From the NCBI GenBank assembly GCA_900539775.1, contig UQDL01000002.1, positions 124,001-188,000 of the forward strand: a stretch of DNA of 64,000 nt, written 5' to 3'. Shown here piece after piece: positions 44,449 through 53,261 of this stretch; the first letter of the stretch is position 1; every line of letters starts with the position of its first letter. The notes under the pieces were generated by a model that saw only the letters and a program-made list of their open reading frames with translations, did not search any database and was not told the origin of the DNA. The stretch comes from an uncultured Anaerotruncus sp. (GTDB lineage Bacteria > Bacillota > Clostridia > Oscillospirales > Acutalibacteraceae). A program made the translations under genes and the position numbers.

Positions 44449-45477
44449 TCACCCCTGACTTTTTCTTCTGAGCTGACCGCACGAAGCGTTAATATCGCTG
44501 CCGAGCGTTCGCCTTATTGTAGCATTTATGCCGTTATTTTGCAATATTTGAAGAAACTTATTTATTGAATCACTGCTGCTGCGAACATTTCCACGCTCTT
44601 CAACATCATTAACCGGAATAAGATTAACATGGCAGAGCATACCATCCAGCCTTGAGCAAAGTTCATTAGCACATTCAACAGTGTCGTTCACATTATTTAT
44701 TAAGGTATACTCAAACGAAACACGGCGATTGGTTTTATCAATATATGCCTTACAAGCTTTTAAAACCTCATCGATACCCCATTTGTCATTTACCGGCATG
44801 GTTTTGCTGCGAATGGTATCATTGGGTGCATGAAGAGAAATGGTTAATGTGATTTGAAGATTTTCATTCATTAAGTCATATATACGAGGCACTACGCCGC
44901 AAGTTGAAAGGGTAATATTCCGCATTGAGATATTAAGACCGTTTTCATCATTAACATTATGCAAAAAAGCCAAAACATTATCATAATTATCAAGCGGCTC
45001 ACCAATACCCATAAGAACAACATTTGAAATTCTTATATCAAGATCCTTTTGTGCGGCATGAAGCTGGCTTTCAATTTCACCGGCGGTTAAATTTCTTACA
45101 AAACCTGCAAGCGTTGACGCACAAAATCTGCATCCCATTTTGCAACCGACCTGGCTTGAAACGCAAATTGTATAACCGTATTTATATTTCATAATAACGG
45201 ATTCTACATATTCTCCGTCACTCAACGAAAAAAGATATTTTACGGTGCCGTCTGTTTTTGAAACAAGCTTTTTTTCAATTTTACAGGATGAAATATAATA
45301 ATTCTCACACAGCTTTTCTCTTAACGCTTTCGGGAGATTGCTCATTTCATCGAAAGAATCAACGCCGAATTTATGGAGCCAAGCAAAAATTTGTTTTGCT
45401 CTGAAAGAAGGTTGGCTTAGATTCTTTATTAAAGAATTTATTGAATCATAAGACAAGGCTTTAATATCTGTTTTCAT
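44449..45477 (-). CDS. rlmN: 23S rRNA/tRNA adenine-C2 methyltransferase RlmN
   Basis: A 342-residue radical-SAM enzyme with CKMGCRFCASTLAGF near residue 112 (the CxxxCxxC cluster) and a conserved C-terminal methyl-carrying cysteine region near DINASCGQL. It methylates A2503 of 23S rRNA. It is directly adjacent to rsmB and coupled to stp. Confidence 0.96.
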   Translation of the reverse strand: MKTDIKALSYDSINSLIKNLSQPSFRAKQIFAWLHKFGVDSFDEMSNLPKALREKLCENYYISSCKIEKKLVSKTDGTVKYLFSLSDGEYVESVIMKYKYGYTICVSSQVGCKMGCRFCASTLAGFVRNLTAGEIESQLHAAQKDLDIRISNVVLMGIGEPLDNYDNVLAFLHNVNDENGLNISMRNITLSTCGVVPRIYDLMNENLQITLTISLHAPNDTIRSKTMPVNDKWGIDEVLKACKAYIDKTNRRVSFEYTLINNVNDTVECANELCSRLDGMLCHVNLIPVNDVEERGNVRSSSDSINKFLQILQNNGINATIRRTLGSDINASCGQLRRKSQG

Positions 45478-46713
45478 TTATTTCCTTTCGATAACGGAAT
45501 AAAAGAATCCGTCTCCTCCATTTTCATCCGGGAAAAATGTTTGCGAAGACAGCAAAACAAAATCCGAATGATTTGCCAAAAATGCATCAACAACCTTTTG
45601 ATTTTCTCTTAAATTAAGAGTGCAGGTTGAATAGAGAAGCTTTCCTTTTGATTTGAGGTAATTCACAGAGGTTTCCAGAATTTTCAGCTGAAGCTCAGGA
45701 AGCTCCTTAATGGAATCAAGATCTTTGTATCTTATTTCGGGCTTGCGCCTTATTGTTCCGAGGCCACTGCAAGGCACATCACAAATAATTTTATCAGCAA
45801 GCGGCAAAGAATCATTATAAACTAAAGCATCATTGACCGAAGCGTGTATATTATCAAGGCAAAGTCTTCCGGCACCTTCGGCAATAAGTCCGACTCTGCT
45901 TTCATAACAATCATATGCATAAACAGTACAATCGGCATTTACAAGAGAAGAAGCGGTGAAAGATTTCCCGCCTGGAGCCGCACACATATCAAGCACCGTA
46001 TCGCCCTTTGAAATTCCGAGAGCTTTGACGGCATTAAAGCAAGATAAATCCTGAACATGAAAAAGACCATTTTTAAAAGCTGCGGTTTCCGAAATATCGG
46101 GCACAGAATCAATTCTGACAACATCACCGAAAACCTCACAAACGGCACCGCAATCTGTTAGTTCGTACTGTAATTCTTCCACATCGACAAACTTTGAATT
46201 TGGCACAGCATATATAGGCGGTCTGCCGTTTACATAAGGCAAAAATGAATTAACGGCTTCACTGCCGTATGCCTTTATCCACATATTTATCAAGTTTTGC
46301 GGCACCGAATATTTAACAGACAAATCCGTTATTTTTTCAATATCAAAATCAAAATTATCAATTTTATGAAGCACTGCATTTATCAATCTGGAATAATAAC
46401 CGAGACCGTTATTTTTGGCAAGAGCAACGCTTTCGTTGATAGCAGCATTTGACGGCACTTTATCCATAAATTTCAGCTGATAAGCGCCGAGCATAAGCAC
46501 AAGCTTAACCTTTGGCTTTGGTTTATTGCAAAATCTGTTAACCAAATCTTCAAGAGTCAGTTTTCGTTCAACAACTCCGTATATCAACCTTGCCGCAAAA
46601 GCTTTTCCGCTTTGAAGCTTATCAATTTCATTATTTACGGCAATATTTGAATAAGCACCGCCGTAAAATATTTTATAAAGTGCCGAAAAAGCGGCATTTC
46701 GAGAATCATTCAT
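45478..46713 (-). CDS. rsmB: 16S rRNA (cytosine-967-C5) methyltransferase RsmB
   Basis: A 411-residue protein. An N-terminal NusB-like helical domain (about 1-130) is followed by a SAM methyltransferase domain with MCAAPGGKSF near 243 and catalytic cysteines in VPCSGLGTIRR and STCTLN. The stop is adjacent to the rlmN start, and its ATG overlaps the metallopeptidase gene stop. Confidence 0.94.
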   Translation of the reverse strand: MNDSRNAAFSALYKIFYGGAYSNIAVNNEIDKLQSGKAFAARLIYGVVERKLTLEDLVNRFCNKPKPKVKLVLMLGAYQLKFMDKVPSNAAINESVALAKNNGLGYYSRLINAVLHKIDNFDFDIEKITDLSVKYSVPQNLINMWIKAYGSEAVNSFLPYVNGRPPIYAVPNSKFVDVEELQYELTDCGAVCEVFGDVVRIDSVPDISETAAFKNGLFHVQDLSCFNAVKALGISKGDTVLDMCAAPGGKSFTASSLVNADCTVYAYDCYESRVGLIAEGAGRLCLDNIHASVNDALVYNDSLPLADKIICDVPCSGLGTIRRKPEIRYKDLDSIKELPELQLKILETSVNYLKSKGKLLYSTCTLNLRENQKVVDAFLANHSDFVLLSSQTFFPDENGGDGFFYSVIERK

Positions 46714-47396
46714 CGTCTGCGCTCCGATAACAGCAAAAGCCTTAACAGAGTTGCAAGAGAAGATGCAAGAGCGGCAACATAAGTTAATGCGGCTGCAGTA
46801 AGCACCTTTTTTGCACCGTTATATTCTTCGCCGATAAGAAATCCGTTTTGCGAGATGGTGTTAAGTGCACGCTTAGAAGCGTTAAACTCAACGGGAAGTG
46901 TCAAAAGCTGAAAAACAGCAACTACCGAGTACAATATAATGCCTGCAAGCAATAAAGGCCGATAGCTGAATATCATTCCTATAATAGCAAGAGGTATGCC
47001 CAGATTAGAGCCGAATCTTGTTACCGGAATTATAAAATTTCTGATTTTAAGCGGCACATAGCCCTGTGCATGCTGACAGGCATGGCCGGCCTCATGGCAG
47101 GCTATGCCGACAGCGGCAATACTGTTTGAATTATATACGGCAGAAGAAAGCGAAATCATCTTTGTTGAGGGATTATAATTATCCGTCAACTTTCCCGGAA
47201 TCATTGTGATACCAACATCTGTAACGCCGTTCAGCCTAAGCAGCTCGGCTGCCGCCTGTGCGCCGGTTAAAGAGCGGGAATTGGGAATTCTGCCGTATTT
47301 TCTGAAATTAGAATTTACTTTTGCCTGGCATATCATTGAAAAGATAATGACCGGCACCATAATAAAGCCTGTTAAATAATAAGCAAAAATATCCAT
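46710..47396 (-). CDS. YugP-type membrane zinc metallopeptidase
   Basis: About 228 residues with an N-terminal membrane helix, the zinc motif ACHEAGHACQHA near residue 114, and two or three further hydrophobic segments after residue 130. The family is a neutral zinc metallopeptidase (DUF2268/YugP-like) with unknown targets. I chose ATG at 47396. It lies between fmt and rsmB, which are usually adjacent in Bacillus, and overlaps rsmB by 4 bp. Confidence 0.88.
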   Translation of the reverse strand: MDIFAYYLTGFIMVPVIIFSMICQAKVNSNFRKYGRIPNSRSLTGAQAAAELLRLNGVTDVGITMIPGKLTDNYNPSTKMISLSSAVYNSNSIAAVGIACHEAGHACQHAQGYVPLKIRNFIIPVTRFGSNLGIPLAIIGMIFSYRPLLLAGIILYSVVAVFQLLTLPVEFNASKRALNTISQNGFLIGEEYNGAKKVLTAAALTYVAALASSLATLLRLLLLSERRR

Positions 47397-47425
47397 ATGA
47401 AAACCTACTTTCAAACGAAATATAA

Positions 47426-48352
47426 TCAGGAGCCTAAAATATCGCCTACACTGATTTTATTACCTGCCGCAAATGATTTTGAATCCATTTTCTTTTTACC
47501 TGCCGGCTGCAGCTCAGTTATATCGATGCAATTACCGTCTCCGCACGAAACAGTTATCACATTTCCGACAAAGACAACTTCACCTGCAACGCTGCCTTGT
47601 TTATCACTGAGCAATGATGAATGAATTTTAACCTGCTTGCCGCCGATAACCGTGCAGGCTCCCGGCCAAGAATTAAGGCCTCTTATTTGATTATGAATTT
47701 CAAAAGCCGAATTATGCCAATCAATAGGGCTTAAATCACGGCTGATCATTGAAGCATAGCTTGATTCGCCGGTTTGTTTTTCCGGTTTAATTTTGCCTTT
47801 TTCAATCATAGGCAAAACATTTATAAGAGCCTCGGCACCTATTGACGAAAGCCTGTCAAACAGCTGTTCAGAGGTTTCGTTGATACCGATTGCTGTTTTT
47901 TCAACTGCTAAAACATCACCGGTGTCAAGGCCTTCGTCCATTTGCATTATGCAAACACCTGTTTCTGAATCACCGTTTAAAACTGCCCATTGAATCGGCG
48001 CGGCACCTCTGTATTTTGGCAAAAGAGAAGCATGCACATTAACGCAACCGAATTTTGGAATTGAAAGCACGGAAGACGGAAGTATTTTTCCGTAGGCCAC
48101 TACAATAATTATATCAGGATTTATATCTTTAATAATTTGAGCCGCATCACTGTTTTTTAAAGAATTAGGCTGATAAACGGGGATATTGTTTTCCTGTGCC
48201 AAAATTTTAACGGGCGGGGGTGTAAGAAGTTGTTTTCTGCCCGTTTTTTTATCAGGCTGAGTAAAAACAGCTGCCATATCATAATTATTATCTATCAATT
48301 TTTGCAAACACGGAACTGCAAAATCCGGTGTTCCCATAAAAACTATTCTCAT
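47426..48352 (-). CDS. fmt: Methionyl-tRNA formyltransferase
   Basis: A 308-residue enzyme. VFMGTPDFAVP opens the formyltransferase domain, and the catalytic block NVHASLLPKYRGAAPI near 109 and QMDEGLDTGD near 145 are present. It formylates initiator tRNA. Its start overlaps the def stop by 4 bp. Confidence 0.97.
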   Translation of the reverse strand: MRIVFMGTPDFAVPCLQKLIDNNYDMAAVFTQPDKKTGRKQLLTPPPVKILAQENNIPVYQPNSLKNSDAAQIIKDINPDIIIVVAYGKILPSSVLSIPKFGCVNVHASLLPKYRGAAPIQWAVLNGDSETGVCIMQMDEGLDTGDVLAVEKTAIGINETSEQLFDRLSSIGAEALINVLPMIEKGKIKPEKQTGESSYASMISRDLSPIDWHNSAFEIHNQIRGLNSWPGACTVIGGKQVKIHSSLLSDKQGSVAGEVVFVGNVITVSCGDGNCIDITELQPAGKKKMDSKSFAAGNKISVGDILGS

Positions 48353-48807
48353 TCTTCCTCCAATTTACCGGTTACAAGATGAGATGTAAATAAAATACCG
48401 TCAAGATGATCTATTTCATGGCAAAAAGCCCTGGCTTTAAGATCTTCGCCGGTAAACACCTGCCACTTACCGTTTCTGTCCTGTGCTTTCACCTGAACTT
48501 TTTTCGGTCTGCTTGTAATTCCGTATTTACCGGGCAAAGAAAGGCAGCCTTCACTCTCCTGCTGCTCACCCTCCTCCATGGTGATTTCGGGATTAACAAG
48601 CTCCATGGGGCCTTCGCCGATGTCGATAACAACAACTCTTTTAAGTATTCCTACCTGAACGGCTGCAAGACCTACGCCGTTTGAAGCATACATCGTTTCA
48701 AGCATATCATCTATAAGCGAAGCAAGCTTATCATCAAATTTTTCAATTTTGCGGCTTTTTTTATTGAGTATAGGATCGCCCAATTTAACTATATTTCTGA
48801 GAGCCAT
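48349..48807 (-). CDS. def: Peptide deformylase
   Basis: A 152-residue metalloprotease with GVGLAAVQVG near 44, EGCLSLPG near 90 and CHEIDHLDG near 132, the three deformylase motifs with the Fe/Zn ligands. It removes N-formyl groups added through fmt, which follows it. Confidence 0.97.
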   Translation of the reverse strand: MALRNIVKLGDPILNKKSRKIEKFDDKLASLIDDMLETMYASNGVGLAAVQVGILKRVVVIDIGEGPMELVNPEITMEEGEQQESEGCLSLPGKYGITSRPKKVQVKAQDRNGKWQVFTGEDLKARAFCHEIDHLDGILFTSHLVTGKLEEE

Positions 48808-48816
48808 TTTATTCTC

Positions 48817-51039
48817 CTAATTTAATTCATAAGGATTTAAATCTACCGTTACGGCAACATCCTTATATTCCTTTATTTTAGCTATACTTTTTAATATGTC
48901 GTTTAACAATTTGCGAACTGATTTTGAATTTTTGCATTTTACAGATAATCTGTATCTGAAATTATTGTTTATTTTGCAAATTTTAGCCGGACCGGGGCCG
49001 AGCACAATCAGTTTTTCGCTTTGATATTCTGTTTTATTAAGTTCTGCAAGCTTTTCAAGAAAAGCTTTTGAGCAAAGAGCGGCATCATTTTCCTTTTCGC
49101 TAACAAACGAAACAGAATAAATATCGCAATAAGGCGGATAGGTCATCAAACGCCGCATGGAAATTTCACTTTCGAAAAATGATTTATAATCCTGTTCGGC
49201 AGCATATTCTATTATCTCATTATAAGGATTTATTGTTTGAATGACCGCTTTGCCTTCTTCACTTCTTCTGCCGCTTCTGCCGACAACCTGAGTTATCAAA
49301 TCAAACGATTTTTCCTGAGCTGTATAATTTTCGTCATACAACGAATTATCTGCATTAACAACACCTACAAGTGTTACATTCGGGAAATCAAGCCCCTTGG
49401 CAACCATTTGAGTTCCGATAAGAATGTCATAATCGCCTGCAGAAAAAGCATCAAACAGACGTTGATGACTGAATTTTCCGGCAGTTGTGTCTGCATCCAT
49501 TCTGAGCACTCTTGCATTGGGAAAGAGTCTTGAAATTTCATCTTCTATACGCTGTGTGCCGAAACCGCTGTATCTTATAGTATTTTGGCCGCATTCGGGG
49601 CACACATTATCAAGCGGCTTAACATAGCCGCAATAATGGCACATCAGGCGGTTATTATAGCTGTGATAAGTAAGGCTGATGCTGCAATTCGGGCAAGTAA
49701 GAACATGGCCGCAATTATTGCATGCAATAAATGTATTATATCCCCTGCGGTTCATAAGTAAAATTGTTTGCTTTTTCGATTCAAGATTATCACGAATAAG
49801 TTCTTTAAGCTGCCCTGATATAGGTGATTTGTTGCCTTTTTTCAATTCAGCTTTCATATCAACCGTTATAACATTAGGCAACTTAGAATTACCGTATCGA
49901 TTTTGAAGCTCACATAACACATATTTTCCGCTTAGAGCAGCAGAATATGTTTCAACGCTTGGGGTTGCGGAAGTCATTAAAAACAAAGCCTTTTTATATT
50001 TGCACCTGAAATTAGCAACATCCCTTGCATGATATCTCGGCGTACGTTCGCTTTTATAAGTGTTTTCCTGCTCCTCGTCCATAATAACAAGGCCTAAATT
50101 GTGCAGCGGCGCAAAAACAGCGCTTCGAGTGCCCACAACAATTTTAGCCTCTCCCCTTGCTGCACGCTTATATTCATCTGTGCGCTCACCGATAGAAAGC
50201 CCGCTGTGCATCACTGCAACCTGCCTGCCGTATCTTTTATGAAATATAGACAGCATTTGCGGAGTCAATGAGATTTCGGGCACAAGAACAATAACATCCT
50301 TGCCCATCGAAACAGCTTCATCTATAAGACTCAGATACACTTGCGTTTTTCCGCTTCCGGTAACACCGAAAAGTAAACCTGTTCCGCCGCCGTTATGAAG
50401 CATTTTATTATAAACATCAAAAGCAGCTTGTTGCTCGCCGGAAAGCATAATCGGCTGCGCATCGCCGTTTGCGCTCACATTTTTATAAGGCTCACGATAT
50501 ACCTCTTTTTCAAAATATTCACAAACCTTATATTTTACAAGATTATCAAGAACGCCTTTGCCGACGGAACAAAACTCGGTAACTTCATTAACGGTTGCGC
50601 AACCGACATCACACAAAAGCTGATAAACACTTTGCTGTTTCGGGGTTAACTTTGGCACAACCGAAGATTCACAGAGCCTTATCATTTTGCTGCTTTTATC
50701 GGAAATTTTGTCAACCCCGCGAGGCAACATTTGCCTAAGGCAATCATAAGTGGTGCAAAAGCACCTTTCTTTAAGCCATAAAGCAAGGCTAATCATTTCT
50801 TCATCAAGAGGAATTATCTTATCATCCACAGAATGAATTTCTTTAAGTTGCGAATTTATGCCGCTGAAAATGCTTAAAACTATACCGCTGCGCAGCATAT
50901 TCCCTTTGCCGAACGGAACTTTTACTCTTGCGCCGCATTTGAGGCTTTTTTCAAGCCCGCAGGGCACATAATAATCATAATCCGAATCGGTGTTGAAAAA
51001 AGTGTTTTCAACTGCAACGGTTGCAATTAAGCGATTCAT
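48817..51039 (-). CDS. priA: Primosomal replication helicase PriA
   Basis: A 740-residue protein. An N-terminal DNA-binding domain is followed by a superfamily 2 helicase with Walker A GVTGSGKTQ near 226 and MDEEQE near 321. A double zinc module (CNNCGHVLTCPNC, CHYCG, CPECG) lies near 440-485 and the helicase C-domain has QVVGRSGRR near 590. It restarts stalled forks. Its ATG overlaps the rpoZ stop by one base. Confidence 0.96.
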   Translation of the reverse strand: MNRLIATVAVENTFFNTDSDYDYYVPCGLEKSLKCGARVKVPFGKGNMLRSGIVLSIFSGINSQLKEIHSVDDKIIPLDEEMISLALWLKERCFCTTYDCLRQMLPRGVDKISDKSSKMIRLCESSVVPKLTPKQQSVYQLLCDVGCATVNEVTEFCSVGKGVLDNLVKYKVCEYFEKEVYREPYKNVSANGDAQPIMLSGEQQAAFDVYNKMLHNGGGTGLLFGVTGSGKTQVYLSLIDEAVSMGKDVIVLVPEISLTPQMLSIFHKRYGRQVAVMHSGLSIGERTDEYKRAARGEAKIVVGTRSAVFAPLHNLGLVIMDEEQENTYKSERTPRYHARDVANFRCKYKKALFLMTSATPSVETYSAALSGKYVLCELQNRYGNSKLPNVITVDMKAELKKGNKSPISGQLKELIRDNLESKKQTILLMNRRGYNTFIACNNCGHVLTCPNCSISLTYHSYNNRLMCHYCGYVKPLDNVCPECGQNTIRYSGFGTQRIEDEISRLFPNARVLRMDADTTAGKFSHQRLFDAFSAGDYDILIGTQMVAKGLDFPNVTLVGVVNADNSLYDENYTAQEKSFDLITQVVGRSGRRSEEGKAVIQTINPYNEIIEYAAEQDYKSFFESEISMRRLMTYPPYCDIYSVSFVSEKENDAALCSKAFLEKLAELNKTEYQSEKLIVLGPGPAKICKINNNFRYRLSVKCKNSKSVRKLLNDILKSIAKIKEYKDVAVTVDLNPYELN

Positions 51040-51374
51040 TATTCACCGTATGAATCTGAATCGGAATTTGAAGAAACCTCTTCATTAGCTTCGGCAACGG
51101 CCTCAACAGCTGCTTCTCTTTCTTTTTGGCGAACAGCTTGTTCTTCCTGCTCTCTTTTAATTTCTTCTTCAGACTTAATTTCATCAGGCTCAATAACAAC
51201 ATATTTGCCGTTATAAATCTCGTTAATAGCCGTTGAAACTGTTTTTTCATCAAGCAAAACATCATTTTCAACTGCATCGTCTCTGATTTGCCTTGCTCTT
51301 TCTGCAATGCCAACAACGAGGCTGTATCTGCTGCTGCAATTTTTAAGTAATTTTTTAAGATCGGGATTAAACAT
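51039..51374 (-). CDS. rpoZ: RNA polymerase omega subunit
   Basis: A 111-residue protein. The conserved SRYSLVVGIAERARQI near residue 15 and the following NEIYNGKYV belong to the omega core (about residues 1-65). A highly charged Glu/Ala-rich tail follows. It helps assemble and stabilise RNA polymerase. AAAGGAGAT lies before the ATG. In Bacillus coaBC follows; here priA follows directly. Confidence 0.92.
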   Translation of the reverse strand: MFNPDLKKLLKNCSSRYSLVVGIAERARQIRDDAVENDVLLDEKTVSTAINEIYNGKYVVIEPDEIKSEEEIKREQEEQAVRQKEREAAVEAVAEANEEVSSNSDSDSYGE

Positions 51375-51415
51375 AGTATTATCTCCTTTATGAGTTATTT
51401 GTGATTTAGTTTTAT

Positions 51416-51994
51416 TTATTTACCATTGCGCTTTTCAAGCTCTTTATCCAGAATATCATTTAATTCTTCAACAGCTTTACCAAGCTTGTTATTAACGATA
51501 ACATAGTTAAAGGTTGAGGCGTATTCAATTTCTTCTTCTGCAATTTTGAGGCGATTCTTAATTGCCTCTTCGCTTTCCGTGTTGCGCTTTTTTAATCGGC
51601 GCTCAAGAGTGTTTATATCGGGCGGCATAAGGAACACCGAAACAGCATCCGGATAATTTTTCATAACCTTTTGCGCACCTTTACGCTCTATAATAAGAAA
51701 ACAAATTTTACCTTTACTAACGGCCGCAAGAGCCGGTGCTGCCGGTGTGCCGTAATAGCAACCGTTATAGCAGGCATATTCAAGAAAGCTGTCCTCTTTA
51801 ATCATATTCTCAAAATCTTCTGTTGATTTAAAGAAATAATTAACGCCGTCTATCTCCCCTTTTCTGGGTGATCTGGTGGTTGCCGAAACAGATTCGCACA
51901 CATCGCTTCTTATTTTTGATATTTCTTTAAAAACAGTATCCTTGCCGCAACCGCTCGGGGCGGAAAGAATAACTATCATACCGGTTTTATTCAC
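51416..51994 (-). CDS. gmk: Guanylate kinase
   Basis: A 192-residue kinase with P-loop SAPSGCGKDT near 11-20 (Asp where Ser is usual), SATTRSPRKGEIDGVNY near 38 and YACYNGCYYGTP near 73. It phosphorylates GMP to GDP. It overlaps remA by 4 bp. Confidence 0.95.
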   Translation of the reverse strand: MNKTGMIVILSAPSGCGKDTVFKEISKIRSDVCESVSATTRSPRKGEIDGVNYFFKSTEDFENMIKEDSFLEYACYNGCYYGTPAAPALAAVSKGKICFLIIERKGAQKVMKNYPDAVSVFLMPPDINTLERRLKKRNTESEEAIKNRLKIAEEEIEYASTFNYVIVNNKLGKAVEELNDILDKELEKRNGK

Positions 51995-52239
51995 TTTGCT
52001 TCAACCTCCGCACCGAATTTTTCTGCTATTTTTGCTAAATCAAGATAGGAAAGAATAACATTATAAGAATCCGTAACAATAACGCTCATTGTTTTTCTGC
52101 CGTGAGTTGCATCAATCAAAACGCCGTTTGATTTGGCATCTTGCACGATGCGCTTAACCGGAGCGGATTCGGGGCTGACAATCGAGATAACCCTATCTGC
52201 ATTAACAAGATTGCCGAAGCCGATATTTACCAAATTCAT
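51991..52239 (-). CDS. remA: RemA/DUF370 family regulator
   Basis: An 82-residue protein starting MNLVNIGFGNLVNADRVISIVSP, which matches Bacillus RemA (YlzA), a DNA-binding activator of matrix and osmoprotection genes. Position between yicC and gmk is the same as in Bacillus. Targets in this organism are unknown. Confidence 0.93.
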   Translation of the reverse strand: MNLVNIGFGNLVNADRVISIVSPESAPVKRIVQDAKSNGVLIDATHGRKTMSVIVTDSYNVILSYLDLAKIAEKFGAEVEAK

Positions 52240-52253
52240 AACATCACCTCTGA

Positions 52254-53132
52254 TTATTCAATGTTTTGAATTTGCTCTCTGATTTTTTCAATTTCCGCCT
52301 TGATATCAACAACCTTGCGGGCAATTGAAACATCGCTGGCCTTGGAGCCGATGGTGTTTGCTTCTCTGTTCATTTCCTGAACAAGGAAGTCCATTTTTCT
52401 GCCTATGGGCTCCTCGCTGTTTAAGAATGTGGCAAGCTGCTCAATGTGAGAGCGCAAACGAACCGTTTCCTCTGCAACCGCAACCTTATCGGCATAAATT
52501 GCAACTTCTTGAATGATGCGGGATTCATCAAGCGAAGCATCGCCTATTATTTCGTGAACTCGGGCAACAAGCTTATCATTATATTCCTTAACGGTTTGAG
52601 GTGAACGCTCTTCTATAAACTTAACGCAATCAAGAATGTAAGCGGCTCTTGAATCAACATCGGCCTTCATTTTTGCGCCCTCTGTTTCACGCATGGCAAC
52701 GAATTTGTTAATGGCTTCATCCGTTACTTCTTTAATATAAGACCAAACTTTTTCTTCATCTTCCTCTGCTTTTTTTACAACAAGCACTTCCGGAAATTTA
52801 GCGATTGAAGCCGCACCATAGTCCGCTTTAAGAGAATAGGTATCGCCTATTTCTTTAAGTGCTTTGAGATAAGCGCTTGCAAGAGTGTGGTTTACGGCAA
52901 CCTCGGCATTATCGCTGTTTAAAGCTTCTATTCCGAGATAGCAATCAACCTTGCCGCGAGAAACTCTTGAATTGATATAGGATTTTAATTTTTCCTCTGC
53001 AAAACCATATTGGCGAGGAAGTCGGCAATTGAACTCAAAATACCTGTGATTAACGGATTTAAGCTCAACGGAAATAACATAACCGTCTATTTCCTTAGCG
53101 GCTCTGCCGAAGCCGGTCATAGATTTAAGCAT
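52254..53132 (-). CDS. YicC/YloC family endoribonuclease
   Basis: A 292-residue protein with the N-terminal signature MLKSMTGFGRA and the C-terminal MDFLVQEMNREANTIGSKA. Members are RNases that act in mRNA decay. It is the first gene of a 16-gene unit running to spoVM, transcribed from 53194-53222 with a leader hairpin at 53157-53180. Confidence 0.95.
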   Translation of the reverse strand: MLKSMTGFGRAAKEIDGYVISVELKSVNHRYFEFNCRLPRQYGFAEEKLKSYINSRVSRGKVDCYLGIEALNSDNAEVAVNHTLASAYLKALKEIGDTYSLKADYGAASIAKFPEVLVVKKAEEDEEKVWSYIKEVTDEAINKFVAMRETEGAKMKADVDSRAAYILDCVKFIEERSPQTVKEYNDKLVARVHEIIGDASLDESRIIQEVAIYADKVAVAEETVRLRSHIEQLATFLNSEEPIGRKMDFLVQEMNREANTIGSKASDVSIARKVVDIKAEIEKIREQIQNIE

Positions 53133-53156
53133 AATAGCAACCCCACATAATTAAAC

Positions 53157-53180
53157 ATGGCGCAGATGAACTGCGCCATT
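53157..53180 (-). other. Hairpin in the yicC mRNA leader
   Basis: ATGGCGCAG and CTGCGCCAT form a perfect 9-bp stem between the yicC promoter and its GTGGGG ribosome binding site. On the minus strand no real T run follows, so it is better explained as a leader structure than as a terminator. Confidence 0.6.
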
Positions 53181-53193
53181 TATTTTTTAAAAT

Positions 53194-53222
53194 ATTATAG
53201 AACTTGTATATATTGAGGTCAA
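53194..53222 (-). promoter_or_regulatory. Promoter of the yicC-to-spoVM transcription unit
   Basis: On the minus strand TTGACC (53222-53217), a 17-bp spacer and a perfect TATAAT (53199-53194), about 55 nt before the yicC ATG. Confidence 0.8.
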
Positions 53223-53261
53223 TAGTTTGTTAACATATTATTTACAATATTCATTATTTGT

